The notes beneath the pieces were generated by a model. That model did not search any database, had not been told where the DNA came from, and saw only the letters and a program-made list of their open reading frames with translations. 7,609 bases of DNA from an uncultured Clostridium sp. (GTDB taxonomy: Bacteria > Bacillota > Clostridia > Lachnospirales > Lachnospiraceae). Of this stretch, positions 1 through 6,192 are shown piece by piece. Numbering within the stretch: position 1 is the stretch's first letter; each line of letters opens with the position of its first letter. The stretch lies in contig CABQJA010000107.1 in NCBI GenBank assembly GCA_902464345.1, forward strand, positions 1 through 7,609. Reading direction: 5' to 3'. A program made the position numbers and the translations under genes.

Positions 1-420
1 ATGGTGTATACCGTAAAGAATCAGTGTGTGGAAGCACCGGATATGGAGTATGAGGATGGCATCCGGCGAATCTACCTATATACGAAAGGAACCGAAGGAA
101 ATCCTAGTCAGGAGCTGCGTGATATGCTAAAATATATGGAAAACAGTATTGCTGAGAATGTAACGAATGCAGACATTCGGGCAATCCATGAGCAGGTAGA
201 TGCAGTGAAACGGGATAAGGAAGTAGGTGTTCAGTATATGAAGAGCTGGGAACGAGAAATGCTGATACGGGAAGAAGGAAAAGAAGAGGGGATACAATGT
301 TTAAATAAATTGATTATTAAGTTAACCGAGGATGGCCGAGCAGACGATATAGTGAAGGCGGCACAGGACGAAGTTTACCAGAAACAGTTGCTTGAGGAGT
401 ATGGACTGGCAGATAAGTAA
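1..420 (+). CDS. Rpn/PD-(D/E)XK nuclease family 'transposase', C-terminal part (5' truncated by window)
   Basis: The 139 visible residues look like the C-terminal half of the Rpn (recombination-promoting nuclease) / PD-(D/E)XK 'transposase' family that is multicopy in Lachnospiraceae. The early stretch VYTVKNQC, followed by an acidic 'E..DG' segment, then IYLYTKG and a 'SQELRDMLKYM' helix, matches the family order: Y-T-F/V-x-N-x-C, DG, hydrophobic strand ending in KG, then EL...L.Y. A charged helix rich in EEGKEEG follows (about residues 90-97), the usual low-complexity tail region. Base 1 happens to be an ATG, but in the family this position is internal, and the nuclease core with its D and E/D-x-K catalytic residues should lie upstream, outside the window. 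Known members are about 280-320 residues. The gene ends at a TAA and is followed by an intrinsic terminator. Whether the full copy is intact or already a remnant cannot be decided here. Confidence 0.75.
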   Translation: MVYTVKNQCVEAPDMEYEDGIRRIYLYTKGTEGNPSQELRDMLKYMENSIAENVTNADIRAIHEQVDAVKRDKEVGVQYMKSWEREMLIREEGKEEGIQCLNKLIIKLTEDGRADDIVKAAQDEVYQKQLLEEYGLADK

Positions 421-440
421 ATAGGGCAAAGATTATTACA

Positions 441-474
441 GACCGGTATGTGTTATGCATACCGGTCTTTTTTT
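441..474 (+). terminator. Strong intrinsic terminator after the Rpn-family gene
   Basis: There is a perfect 10-bp stem, GACCGGTATG (441-450) pairing with CATACCGGTC (458-467), around a 7-nt loop, followed directly by seven T residues (468-474). It lies 21 nt after the stop codon and separates the Rpn-family gene from the PolC-like gene. It should end transcription in the + direction. The opposite strand lacks a comparable T-run after the stem. Confidence 0.93.
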
Positions 475-506
475 GTACATGGACATGATATGTCGTTATC
501 CGATTC

Positions 507-512
507 TATAAT
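507..512 (+). promoter_or_regulatory. Possible -10 box (TATAAT) for the PolC-like gene
   Basis: A consensus TATAAT lies 63 nt upstream of the ATG at 576 and downstream of the terminator, where a promoter is needed. No good -35 hexamer sits 16-18 nt upstream. The nearest TTGACA-like string, TGGACA at 480-485, is 21 nt away, which is too far, and there is no TGn extension. The call rests on the -10 hexamer and location only. Confidence 0.35.
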
Positions 513-575
513 GAGCTTATGAAAGGGTTATTACAAAGTAGTGCTGATAGCTTATAAGAAAGGATTGGTTGAAGT

Positions 576-1721
576 ATGAGTGAGATGACCAACATAAAGT
601 ATCCACTGATTCCGGATGCGGATAGTTCTTTGAAAGAGATTGTAGTACATAGAGCAGAAGAATTATATGGTTATCCCTTGTCGGATGAAATCTCGGATAG
701 GATCGAATGGGAATTGCAGGCGGTAAAGAATGCAGGAAACGCATCGATATATTTGCTGTTAAAGAAAGCAGTAGAAGGCGCGGGATTACAACCGGAAGAA
801 ATGATTGTAGAAAATGCCGCAGGTAATTCATTTCTGTTGTACTTATGTGGAATCGGGGATGTGAATCCGGTCGAGTATGGTATGCCGCCGGAGCGGACCT
901 ATGGAGTGAAGCAGGATAAGCCGTTATCGATCAACCTGGAGGTTCCGGTGGAACTACAGGATTCGATCATTATGCGCCTGGGGCAATCAGAGGGCGTGGG
1001 GGCAGCAATCCATCCCGGAGTAAGTGCAGTCGTGCCGGGAAATGTTGCTCTGCCGTTCGGATGTGCCAGAAGAATCATAAGAGAACAGGTGCCGGGAGAT
1101 GAGATGTGGAATGGGACTTCGCCGTGGTGTGATGCTTTATCGGAAGGCATAGATAATTCCGGGATACAGACAGAAATAGAATGTCTGAACCAGGATAGGG
1201 TGCTTCTGATTCCGGAAGGTGAAAAGATTACGATTCAGACCCCGTTTTCACAGGAGTATTTTAGTCTGGGTGTTATAGGACGTAGCTACTTGCAGAGTAC
1301 CTATGATCTGTATCATGAGAAACATGTCAATCCGGCGGAGATTTCATTTCAGGATCCGGAGATTTTACAGGCATTTGTGAACCCGGAAAGAATGCAACAG
1401 GCATTAAGTCATTCCTTTCTGCCGGTTCCGGCAATAGAAGTGATACAAGAAGCCTTCAAGTGGACGAAACCGGATTCCTTCTATGAACTGATGCGGCTCA
1501 TAGCTTTGATTGTGAATCCCAGAGTCTGGAAGACGTATACTGAGCCACAGCTGAAGTCGGGAACTGACTTACAGGATTTGATTGCATTTTCAGAGGAATT
1601 GGCGGTACGCCCGGAACAGAGTGCGGAACATGTGAGGTTTCTGTTCCCGCAATCACATATTCTGGCACAGGGACGCAATGCATGGCGATGGATGTATTTT
1701 GAAGCATATCCGAATAAGTAG
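576..1721 (+). CDS. PolC-type DNA polymerase III alpha-like pseudoenzyme (fingers/palm fragment, catalytic Asp lost)
   Basis: This intact 381-residue ORF aligns, from memory of PolC sequences, along the fingers/palm core of C-family replicative polymerases. Residues 20-35 (KEIVVHRAEELYGYPL) match PolC 'L-Y-x-R-A-K-E-L-Y-G-D-P-L'. Residues 56-98 (ASIYLLLKKAV ... CGIGDVNP) match 'AVIYLIAQKLV ... GITEVNP'. Residues 146-154 (IHPGVSAVV) match the QHPGGIIVVP motif, 298-318 (TKPDSFYELM ... VW) match 'TKPKTFSELV ... VW', and 356-361 (LFPQSH) match MFPKAH. The functional residues are gone. The palm DID becomes S118-I-N120, the third aspartate (LDILG) becomes G232 in LGVIG, and the SRGSVGSS nucleotide loop becomes VENAAGNS. 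The CxxC zinc insertion normally between NPL and the DID motif is absent. The exonuclease, PHP, OB and clamp-binding regions are missing (381 residues against about 1,440). A GAAAGGA site (558-564) lies 11 nt upstream. It cannot be an active polymerase. It may be a domesticated structural or regulatory protein, or a decaying duplicate that happens to be open. Confidence 0.8.
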   Translation: MSEMTNIKYPLIPDADSSLKEIVVHRAEELYGYPLSDEISDRIEWELQAVKNAGNASIYLLLKKAVEGAGLQPEEMIVENAAGNSFLLYLCGIGDVNPVEYGMPPERTYGVKQDKPLSINLEVPVELQDSIIMRLGQSEGVGAAIHPGVSAVVPGNVALPFGCARRIIREQVPGDEMWNGTSPWCDALSEGIDNSGIQTEIECLNQDRVLLIPEGEKITIQTPFSQEYFSLGVIGRSYLQSTYDLYHEKHVNPAEISFQDPEILQAFVNPERMQQALSHSFLPVPAIEVIQEAFKWTKPDSFYELMRLIALIVNPRVWKTYTEPQLKSGTDLQDLIAFSEELAVRPEQSAEHVRFLFPQSHILAQGRNAWRWMYFEAYPNK

Positions 1722-1761
1722 AAACGAGAAAAGCAAGGCTGAAAGTCAATGCAGGAAATGG

Positions 1762-1768
1762 AAAGGAG
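1762..1768 (+). promoter_or_regulatory. Ribosome binding site that sets the start at 1779
   Basis: AAAGGAG lies 10 nt before the ATG at 1779. The longer frame from the ATG at 1749 has no comparable site upstream, and this motif lies inside that extension, so initiation at 1779 is preferred. Confidence 0.75.
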
Positions 1769-1778
1769 AAATCTTAAC

Positions 1779-2159
1779 ATGCAGGAAACACAATTATGTT
1801 ATGAAAATGGAGAATTTCAGAGGGATGCTTTCCTTCTGGCAATTGAAAGCGGGAGGTTAAACCGCAAGGAATTACAGACTGTGCTTTCGGAGAAGGATAT
1901 CAGAACACAGTTCTTTGGCTCGGGTAGTCTCCGCAAGGAATCCAGACGATATTGGGATGATTTGTATCAGCAGGAGCTTTACTGGAAAGTGCGGGATGAA
2001 GAGTTTAATCCGGATGGTTTGTTACATCTGGAGGAAGTGAGCCGGATGAGCCGGAAACGTGAAAGATTGGACAAAATATTCCGAGTGGCATTAATGGTAT
2101 TTGCAGGGCTTATGCTTGCCGAAGGATTCATACGAATTGCTTTGGCATTACATATATAA
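1779..2159 (+). CDS. Small protein with C-terminal membrane anchor, function unknown
   Basis: I do not recognise a family for this 126-residue protein. Residues 1-90 are soluble, charged and mostly helical in composition, rich in Glu, Arg and Leu with several aromatics (YWDDLYQQELYW around 58-69). A basic cluster, SRKRERLDK (about 91-99), precedes one hydrophobic segment of about 25 residues that runs to the C-terminus (FRVALMVFAG ... IALALHI). This looks like a tail anchor with the soluble domain left in the cytoplasm under the positive-inside rule. The start at 1779 is chosen from the AAAGGAG site; an upstream ATG at 1749 would add ten residues. The gene begins 57 nt after the PolC-like stop and ends 57 nt before the surface-protein start with no terminator at either junction, so co-transcription is plausible. 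A role as partner or membrane tether of the PolC-like protein is a guess from position only. Confidence 0.72.
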   Translation: MQETQLCYENGEFQRDAFLLAIESGRLNRKELQTVLSEKDIRTQFFGSGSLRKESRRYWDDLYQQELYWKVRDEEFNPDGLLHLEEVSRMSRKRERLDKIFRVALMVFAGLMLAEGFIRIALALHI

Positions 2160-2202
2160 CTTATTAACCGGTAGTCCGGTTGGACTGTCGCAACAAAGAT
2201 AT

Positions 2203-2208
2203 AAGGAG
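2203..2208 (+). promoter_or_regulatory. Ribosome binding site that sets the start at 2217
   Basis: AAGGAG lies 8 nt before the ATG at 2217 but only 2 nt before the in-frame ATG at 2211. The spacing makes 2217 the likely start, which also gives a signal peptide that opens with M-R-K-K. Confidence 0.75.
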
Positions 2209-2216
2209 AGATGAGT

Positions 2217-5200
2217 ATGAGAAAGAAATGGAAACGGGCGGTAGCATGGATGATAGCAGGTGGTGTTCTGCTGACCTCATTCAGCACGCCATACGAAGCA
2301 AAAGCACAGGTAAGACAGGACGATTCTTACACGGTAGGAGAGGATTTTTCTACGGAAGAAGCATCAACAATAGCGTCCGATGCATCTACAGAAGATGCGT
2401 CGACAGAAGATGCATCTACGGAGGATGTCACCACAGAGGATTACGGAAGCCGGGATATCGATGATACGATATGGAATCTGGATGTTGATTCTGAGTCAAC
2501 AGAGGATGGAGCAGGAACAGCAACCGAATCAGCGGCAGAGATTTCCACGGAAACAGAAGAACCGGATGTGAACAGTTATGTAAGTGGTGATTTTACATAT
2601 GGGATAGATAGTTCGGATGCAGCAATTATATACGGATACCAGGGAAATTCCAGTACTGTTGAAATCCCATCTGAACTGGATGGACATGTTGTTCGGAAGA
2701 TTGGTAGTGGGGCATTTGATAGAAATGCAAAGATTAGAAAAGTAGTAATTCCGGCGACTGTTCGCCAGATTGGGGATATTACTGAAAGTTATGCATTTGC
2801 TAATTGTAAAAATCTTATAACAGTTGAGATTCAGGCGGGAACACAGAGTGCAACAATTGGTGGTAAGAGTTTTCAAAACTGTACTGCATTAAGGGAGATT
2901 ACGATTCCCGGAAATTATCAGATTATCTACGGTAATGCGTTTGAAGGATGCTTGGCACTGAAAAAAGTAGTGTACGAGGCGAGTGGTAGTGAAACGGCAA
3001 ATCAAATAATTATGGATCGGGCATTTTTGAATTGTAGTAATCTTTCTGAAATTTATCTTCCGGCAACATTAAAGAGTATTGGACAGAATGCATTTACAGG
3101 TACAGGTATTGTAAATCTTGTGATTCCGGAAGGCGTGGAGTCACTAGGGACAGAGGCATTTAGTAAATGTAGTAAATTGTTGTCATTACGTGTTCCTGCT
3201 ACAGTAACGTCAATGGGAAATTCGGTGTTCAGTAATTGTAAGAAATTAAAAACAGTTTCATTACAGGAAGGGACACAATCTGTAGAGCTGGGAGGAGGCG
3301 CATTTTCTGGATGTACAGCACTGCCGGAAATTACAATTCCGGGCAATTACACCAATATTGGCTGGGGAGCGTTTTCCGGATGTATATCATTGAAAAAGTT
3401 GACTTATTGCGCAAATGAAGAAAACAAAAGTCAGTGTATTTCAAGTAATGCATTTTATCAATGCATTAATCTTACAGAGGTTAATCTGCCATCTACCTTG
3501 CAAACGATTTACAATTCTGCATTTTACGAAATTGGTGCGACAGAAATCAGTATACCAGAAGGTGTAGAAAAGATTTGTGCGGGAGCATTTGCAAATTGTA
3601 AAAAGCTGAAGAAAGTAACACTTCCTTCCTCCTTGGCTGAAATAGGATTTGATCGTGAATGGTCAGAATGTGGAGTGTTTGAAGCGGATTCTGCATTAGA
3701 GACCGTGGTTATGCGGGGAGGAAATGAGAATGTAGCTTATATAGGAAATAAAACGTTTAAGGATTGTGTGGGGTTGAAAAATATTACGATTCCCGGGAAT
3801 TATGAGGCAATCTATATATCAGCATTTGAGGGATGTACCGCATTAAAGAGCATGACGTGGAAAGCAAGTGATTCATCCTATGCGAATCAGACAATCGGAG
3901 ATCGGGCATTTTACGATTGCACGGCATTGACAACCGTGAATCTGCCGGCAACCGTGTCAATAATTGGAGAGAATGCTTTTTGTAATGCTGCAATCACTAA
4001 GATTATAATACCAGAGGGAGTTGAAACAATTGGAGCAGGGGCGTTTAGCAATTGTACAAAACTGGTAACTGCCAGTATTTCATCCACTGTGACCAAAATC
4101 GGCAATGTAGATTATTGTGGAAACGGTGGTGCATTTGCCAACTGTACCAGCCTAAAATACCTGACGATAAAAGCAGGTGAGAATGATGCTTTTATTGGCG
4201 TGGAGGCATTTGCTAACTGCACCGGTCTGAAGTCAGTTATCATTCCGAAAAATTATGTTCGGATAAGCCAGAGTGCGTTTGCAGATTGCAGTAGTCTGAA
4301 GAGTGTTTATATTGAAGACAGTGGCATGGCTTATACGAATCAGCAGATTGATTTGTGGGCATTTAGAAAGTGTACCTCTCTGCAGTATTTATTTATCCCG
4401 CAAACAGTCGGAACGATCAATGATGATCAGTGGTATATTGATAAGCTGACGATTTTCGGTAAGGCAGGTTCTTATGCTGAGAGCTATGCAGCATCACGTG
4501 GAATTCCGTTTAATGCGAATTACGGCAGCAAACCGGTTGTAAAGAAGATTACTCTCTCAAAGACGACTGCATCTTTAAATATTGGAAAAACAGTAACTTT
4601 GACAGCCAGATTAACGCCGGATTATACGGTATACCAGAATGTGACCTGGACGTCTTCGAATACAAAGGTGGCAAGAGTAAATCAGAACGGAACGGTGACA
4701 GGTGTTGGTAAGGGTACTGCAATTATTACCTGCACATCTACGGATGGTAGAAAAATCAAATCAACCTGTAAAGTATCGGTTACGAATGTGGTAGCAGTTA
4801 AGCGCGTGAAGCTGTCAAAGACCAGTGCAACGCTGACAACAGGAAAAACATTAACCTTGAAGGCAACCGTGACACCAACGAATGCAACCAATAAGGCAGT
4901 GACATGGAAATCATCGAATCCATGGGTTGCATCGGTAAGTAGTACAGGAAAGGTAACTGCCGGATATTCAGGAACTGCGATCATTACATGTACTGCCAAA
5001 GATGGAAGCGGAAAGAAGGCAACCTGTAAGATTACGGTTTACTCAAATACAGAGGCATTTGTTGCAAGAATTTATACCAAGGCATTGAACCGGAATCCGG
5101 AACCGGCCGGTCTGGAATACTGGACGGAGGAGATTAATGAGGGCCGGAAAACACCGGAGGAGGTTGCACAGCTGTTTTTCAGCTCTCCGGAGTTTGTGAA

Positions 5201-5387
5201 TAAGCATTTGACCAATACAGAATATGTGAAGGTATTATATCGGACATTTATGGGTCGGGAGTATGATACCAATGGTTTAAATTACTGGGTAAATCGCCTG
5301 AATCAGGGAGAAAGCCGGAAGAGTGTCATGAAATCATTTGCCGGCTGTCCGGAATTCCGGAAGATCGTTTCAAGCTTTGGCTTATAA
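2217..5387 (+). CDS. Secreted BspA-like leucine-rich-repeat surface protein with two BIG2 domains and DUF4214
   Basis: This is a 1056-residue exported protein. Residues 1-30 form a signal peptide: basic MRKKWKR, hydrophobic AVAWMIAGGVLLTSF, and a likely AKA|Q cleavage. Residues 31-120 are a low-complexity Ser/Thr/Asp/Glu stalk with three exact ASTED units. Residues about 123-763 are BspA/LRR_5-type repeats (AF.NC..L..V.IP..V..IG), closed by the usual cap I-F-G-K-A-G-S-Y-A-E-S-Y-A ... G-I-P-F. Two Ig-like BIG2 domains follow at about 773-856 and 859-941; each opens with V-K-x-[IV]-x-L-S-K-T and contains a V-T-W-x-S-S-N strand. The C-terminus (about 944-1056) is DUF4214, with two half-repeats centred on GLEYW and GLNYW. 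No LPxTG, lipobox or C-terminal membrane segment is visible, so attachment must be by another route (DUF4214 is a candidate) or the protein is released. A role in adhesion or carbohydrate/host-surface binding is inferred from the family. It follows the small membrane protein by 57 nt. Confidence 0.93.
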   Translation: MRKKWKRAVAWMIAGGVLLTSFSTPYEAKAQVRQDDSYTVGEDFSTEEASTIASDASTEDASTEDASTEDVTTEDYGSRDIDDTIWNLDVDSESTEDGAGTATESAAEISTETEEPDVNSYVSGDFTYGIDSSDAAIIYGYQGNSSTVEIPSELDGHVVRKIGSGAFDRNAKIRKVVIPATVRQIGDITESYAFANCKNLITVEIQAGTQSATIGGKSFQNCTALREITIPGNYQIIYGNAFEGCLALKKVVYEASGSETANQIIMDRAFLNCSNLSEIYLPATLKSIGQNAFTGTGIVNLVIPEGVESLGTEAFSKCSKLLSLRVPATVTSMGNSVFSNCKKLKTVSLQEGTQSVELGGGAFSGCTALPEITIPGNYTNIGWGAFSGCISLKKLTYCANEENKSQCISSNAFYQCINLTEVNLPSTLQTIYNSAFYEIGATEISIPEGVEKICAGAFANCKKLKKVTLPSSLAEIGFDREWSECGVFEADSALETVVMRGGNENVAYIGNKTFKDCVGLKNITIPGNYEAIYISAFEGCTALKSMTWKASDSSYANQTIGDRAFYDCTALTTVNLPATVSIIGENAFCNAAITKIIIPEGVETIGAGAFSNCTKLVTASISSTVTKIGNVDYCGNGGAFANCTSLKYLTIKAGENDAFIGVEAFANCTGLKSVIIPKNYVRISQSAFADCSSLKSVYIEDSGMAYTNQQIDLWAFRKCTSLQYLFIPQTVGTINDDQWYIDKLTIFGKAGSYAESYAASRGIPFNANYGSKPVVKKITLSKTTASLNIGKTVTLTARLTPDYTVYQNVTWTSSNTKVARVNQNGTVTGVGKGTAIITCTSTDGRKIKSTCKVSVTNVVAVKRVKLSKTSATLTTGKTLTLKATVTPTNATNKAVTWKSSNPWVASVSSTGKVTAGYSGTAIITCTAKDGSGKKATCKITVYSNTEAFVARIYTKALNRNPEPAGLEYWTEEINEGRKTPEEVAQLFFSSPEFVNKHLTNTEYVKVLYRTFMGREYDTNGLNYWVNRLNQGESRKSVMKSFAGCPEFRKIVSSFGL
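2382..2441 (+). repeat. 15-bp tandem coding repeat (ASTED x3 plus degenerate VTTED)
   Basis: Three consecutive 15-bp units (2382-2396, 2397-2411, 2412-2426) encode Ala-Ser-Thr-Glu-Asp identically, and a fourth (2427-2441) encodes Val-Thr-Thr-Glu-Asp. The units differ at synonymous third positions (TCT/TCG, ACA/ACG, GAA/GAG), so the peptide is more conserved than the DNA. They form part of the acidic stalk of the surface protein. Confidence 0.9.
2793..4415 (+). repeat. Higher-order LRR super-repeat, about 432-456 bp per unit, three full and one partial copy
   Basis: Within the leucine-rich region the individual repeats are arranged in a larger period. Units start near 2793, 3225, 3675 and 4131 (144, 150 and 152 codons apart), with the fourth incomplete. 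Each contains in order: a repeat with a 'x-G-x-x-x-x-x-x-I/L-G' extension; an ITIPGNY-type strand (IIPKNY in the last); a repeat with an insertion carrying NQ/SQ-x-I before the next AF; and a LPATL/LPSTL/LPATV strand. In the three full units, IPEGVE follows. Stretches near 2898 and 3783 (ATTACGATTCCCGG...) are nearly identical in DNA, which points to unit duplication. Confidence 0.85.
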
Positions 5388-5539
5388 TGAAAACCACAAA
5401 CAAATTTTAAACTGGTACTATAAAAAAGTTCAAAACTGGCTATTTTAATCATACCACACTCATAGTAAACTAAGCCAATGAAAGCAGGCAGAGAGAATAA
5501 ATGCTATGCGAAACAGTATAAAGGAAGCGAGGGTTTACT
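5388..5539 (+). other. Intergenic leader upstream of the transporter gene, with a 24-bp-spaced direct repeat
   Basis: This 152-nt AT-rich stretch has no intrinsic terminator for the surface-protein gene and no convincing -35/-10 pair. AAACTGG occurs at 5409-5415 and again at 5433-5439, exactly 24 nt apart and each followed by a TA-rich tract (TACTAT, CTATTTT). This could be an operator or a fortuitous repeat. I see no recognisable FMN, TPP or other vitamin riboswitch core. The GAGGG at 5529-5533 is the likely ribosome site for the ATG at 5540. Confidence 0.4.
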
Positions 5540-6157
5540 ATGAGTGAAAACACAAAAACAGTTTCAACTTCCGTAGAAGAGACTGTAACATCTGATTTAA
5601 CAGGAAAAGAAACAGGAAAGAATACAAAGAACAGAGAAACCGTAAAAGCAATTACGGTGACCGGTTTGTTTATTGCACTGACACTGGTGTTTACTGCCTG
5701 TGTTAATATCAAGCTGCCATTTGGTTATGGTGGGCTGATCCATCTTGGGAACATACCTCTTTTGTTAGCAGCAATGCTTTATGGAAAGCGGACCGGATTC
5801 TTTGCCGGAGCCTTCGGCATGGCAATCTTTGATATCATGTCGAGCTGGGCGATTTATGCACCATGTACCTTCATTACCTGCGGTCTTATGGGCTTCGTTG
5901 TAGGTCTGATCGTAGAGAAGAAGAGCGGCTTCGGATTTAAGGTGCTGGCAGTTGGTGCTGCGTTACTGATCAAGCTGGCCGGTTACTATATTTTTGAAGC
6001 AATCTTCTATCATAGTCTGGTAACACCGCTTGCATCATTCCCAGGAAATATTCTTCAGGTAGTGCTGGCAGCTATACCGGTACTGCTTCTGATCGTACCA
6101 TTGGAAAAGGTACTGAATAAGACCGGTCTGTTATTTGCTAAGAAAGCAGAGCAGTAG
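5540..6157 (+). CDS. ECF transporter S component (substrate-binding membrane subunit), vitamin-type
   Basis: This 205-residue integral membrane protein fits the ECF-type S-component fold (ECF-ribofla_trS-like family). The S component binds a vitamin or precursor in the membrane and works with a shared energising module, EcfA/A'/T, which is not in this window. A hydrophilic Thr/Glu/Lys-rich N-terminus (1-35) precedes about six hydrophobic segments (roughly 37-55, 68-81, 85-101, 106-125, 134-155, 170-187). The core has the family's pattern: a G-x-x-x-L-G-[ND] turn (GLIHLGNIPLLLAA, 65-78), YGKRTGFFAGAFG (81-93), then F-D-I-M-S and a YAPCTFITCGLMG segment (106-118). The size is normal apart from the longer N-terminal tail. 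The substrate cannot be read from the sequence. The aminotransferase starting 35 nt downstream looks like a vitamin B6 enzyme, so a B6 vitamer is the favoured guess; riboflavin or another vitamin remains possible. Confidence 0.85.
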   Translation: MSENTKTVSTSVEETVTSDLTGKETGKNTKNRETVKAITVTGLFIALTLVFTACVNIKLPFGYGGLIHLGNIPLLLAAMLYGKRTGFFAGAFGMAIFDIMSSWAIYAPCTFITCGLMGFVVGLIVEKKSGFGFKVLAVGAALLIKLAGYYIFEAIFYHSLVTPLASFPGNILQVVLAAIPVLLLIVPLEKVLNKTGLLFAKKAEQ

Positions 6158-6178
6158 AATAACGGCAAGTATAGAAAG

Positions 6179-6184
6179 AAGAGG
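6179..6184 (+). promoter_or_regulatory. Ribosome binding site that sets the start at 6193
   Basis: AAGAGG ends 8 nt before the ATG at 6193. The longer frame begins with a GTG at 6184 that overlaps this site, so the ATG is the natural start. Confidence 0.7.
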
Positions 6185-6192
6185 TGTGTACC

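Noticed and set aside
1..3. ATG at base 1 as the true start of the Rpn-family gene
   Set aside because: In the family this point is internal, roughly mid-protein, and the nuclease core would be missing. No upstream sequence is available to support a start here.
1749..1778. Longer N-terminus (ATG at 1749) for the small membrane protein
   Set aside because: No ribosome site before 1749, while AAAGGAG lies within this extension at good distance from the ATG at 1779.
2166..2181. Perfect AACCGG-TAGT-CCGGTT hairpin as a terminator after the small membrane protein
   Set aside because: No T-run follows and the stem is only 6 bp, so it is not an intrinsic terminator. Kept only as a possible processing element.
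2382..2441. Short regular repeats as a CRISPR-like array
   Set aside because: They are contiguous 15-bp coding units without spacers, in frame within a low-complexity protein segment.
4682..4999. Antisense open frame opposite the BIG2 domains
   Set aside because: It mirrors the strongly coding + strand with repeat-driven composition. No ribosome site or recognisable protein; the same holds for the other minus-strand frames in the window.
5383..5388. TATAAT at the stop of the surface-protein gene as a promoter for the transporter
   Set aside because: No -35-like hexamer at 16-18 nt upstream (GAAGAT there) and no TGn extension. The hexamer arises from the TTA-TAA codons at the gene end.
5388..5539. 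Vitamin riboswitch upstream of the ECF S component
   Set aside because: Searched by eye for FMN, TPP and other conserved cores and for a terminator/anti-terminator pair; none seen.
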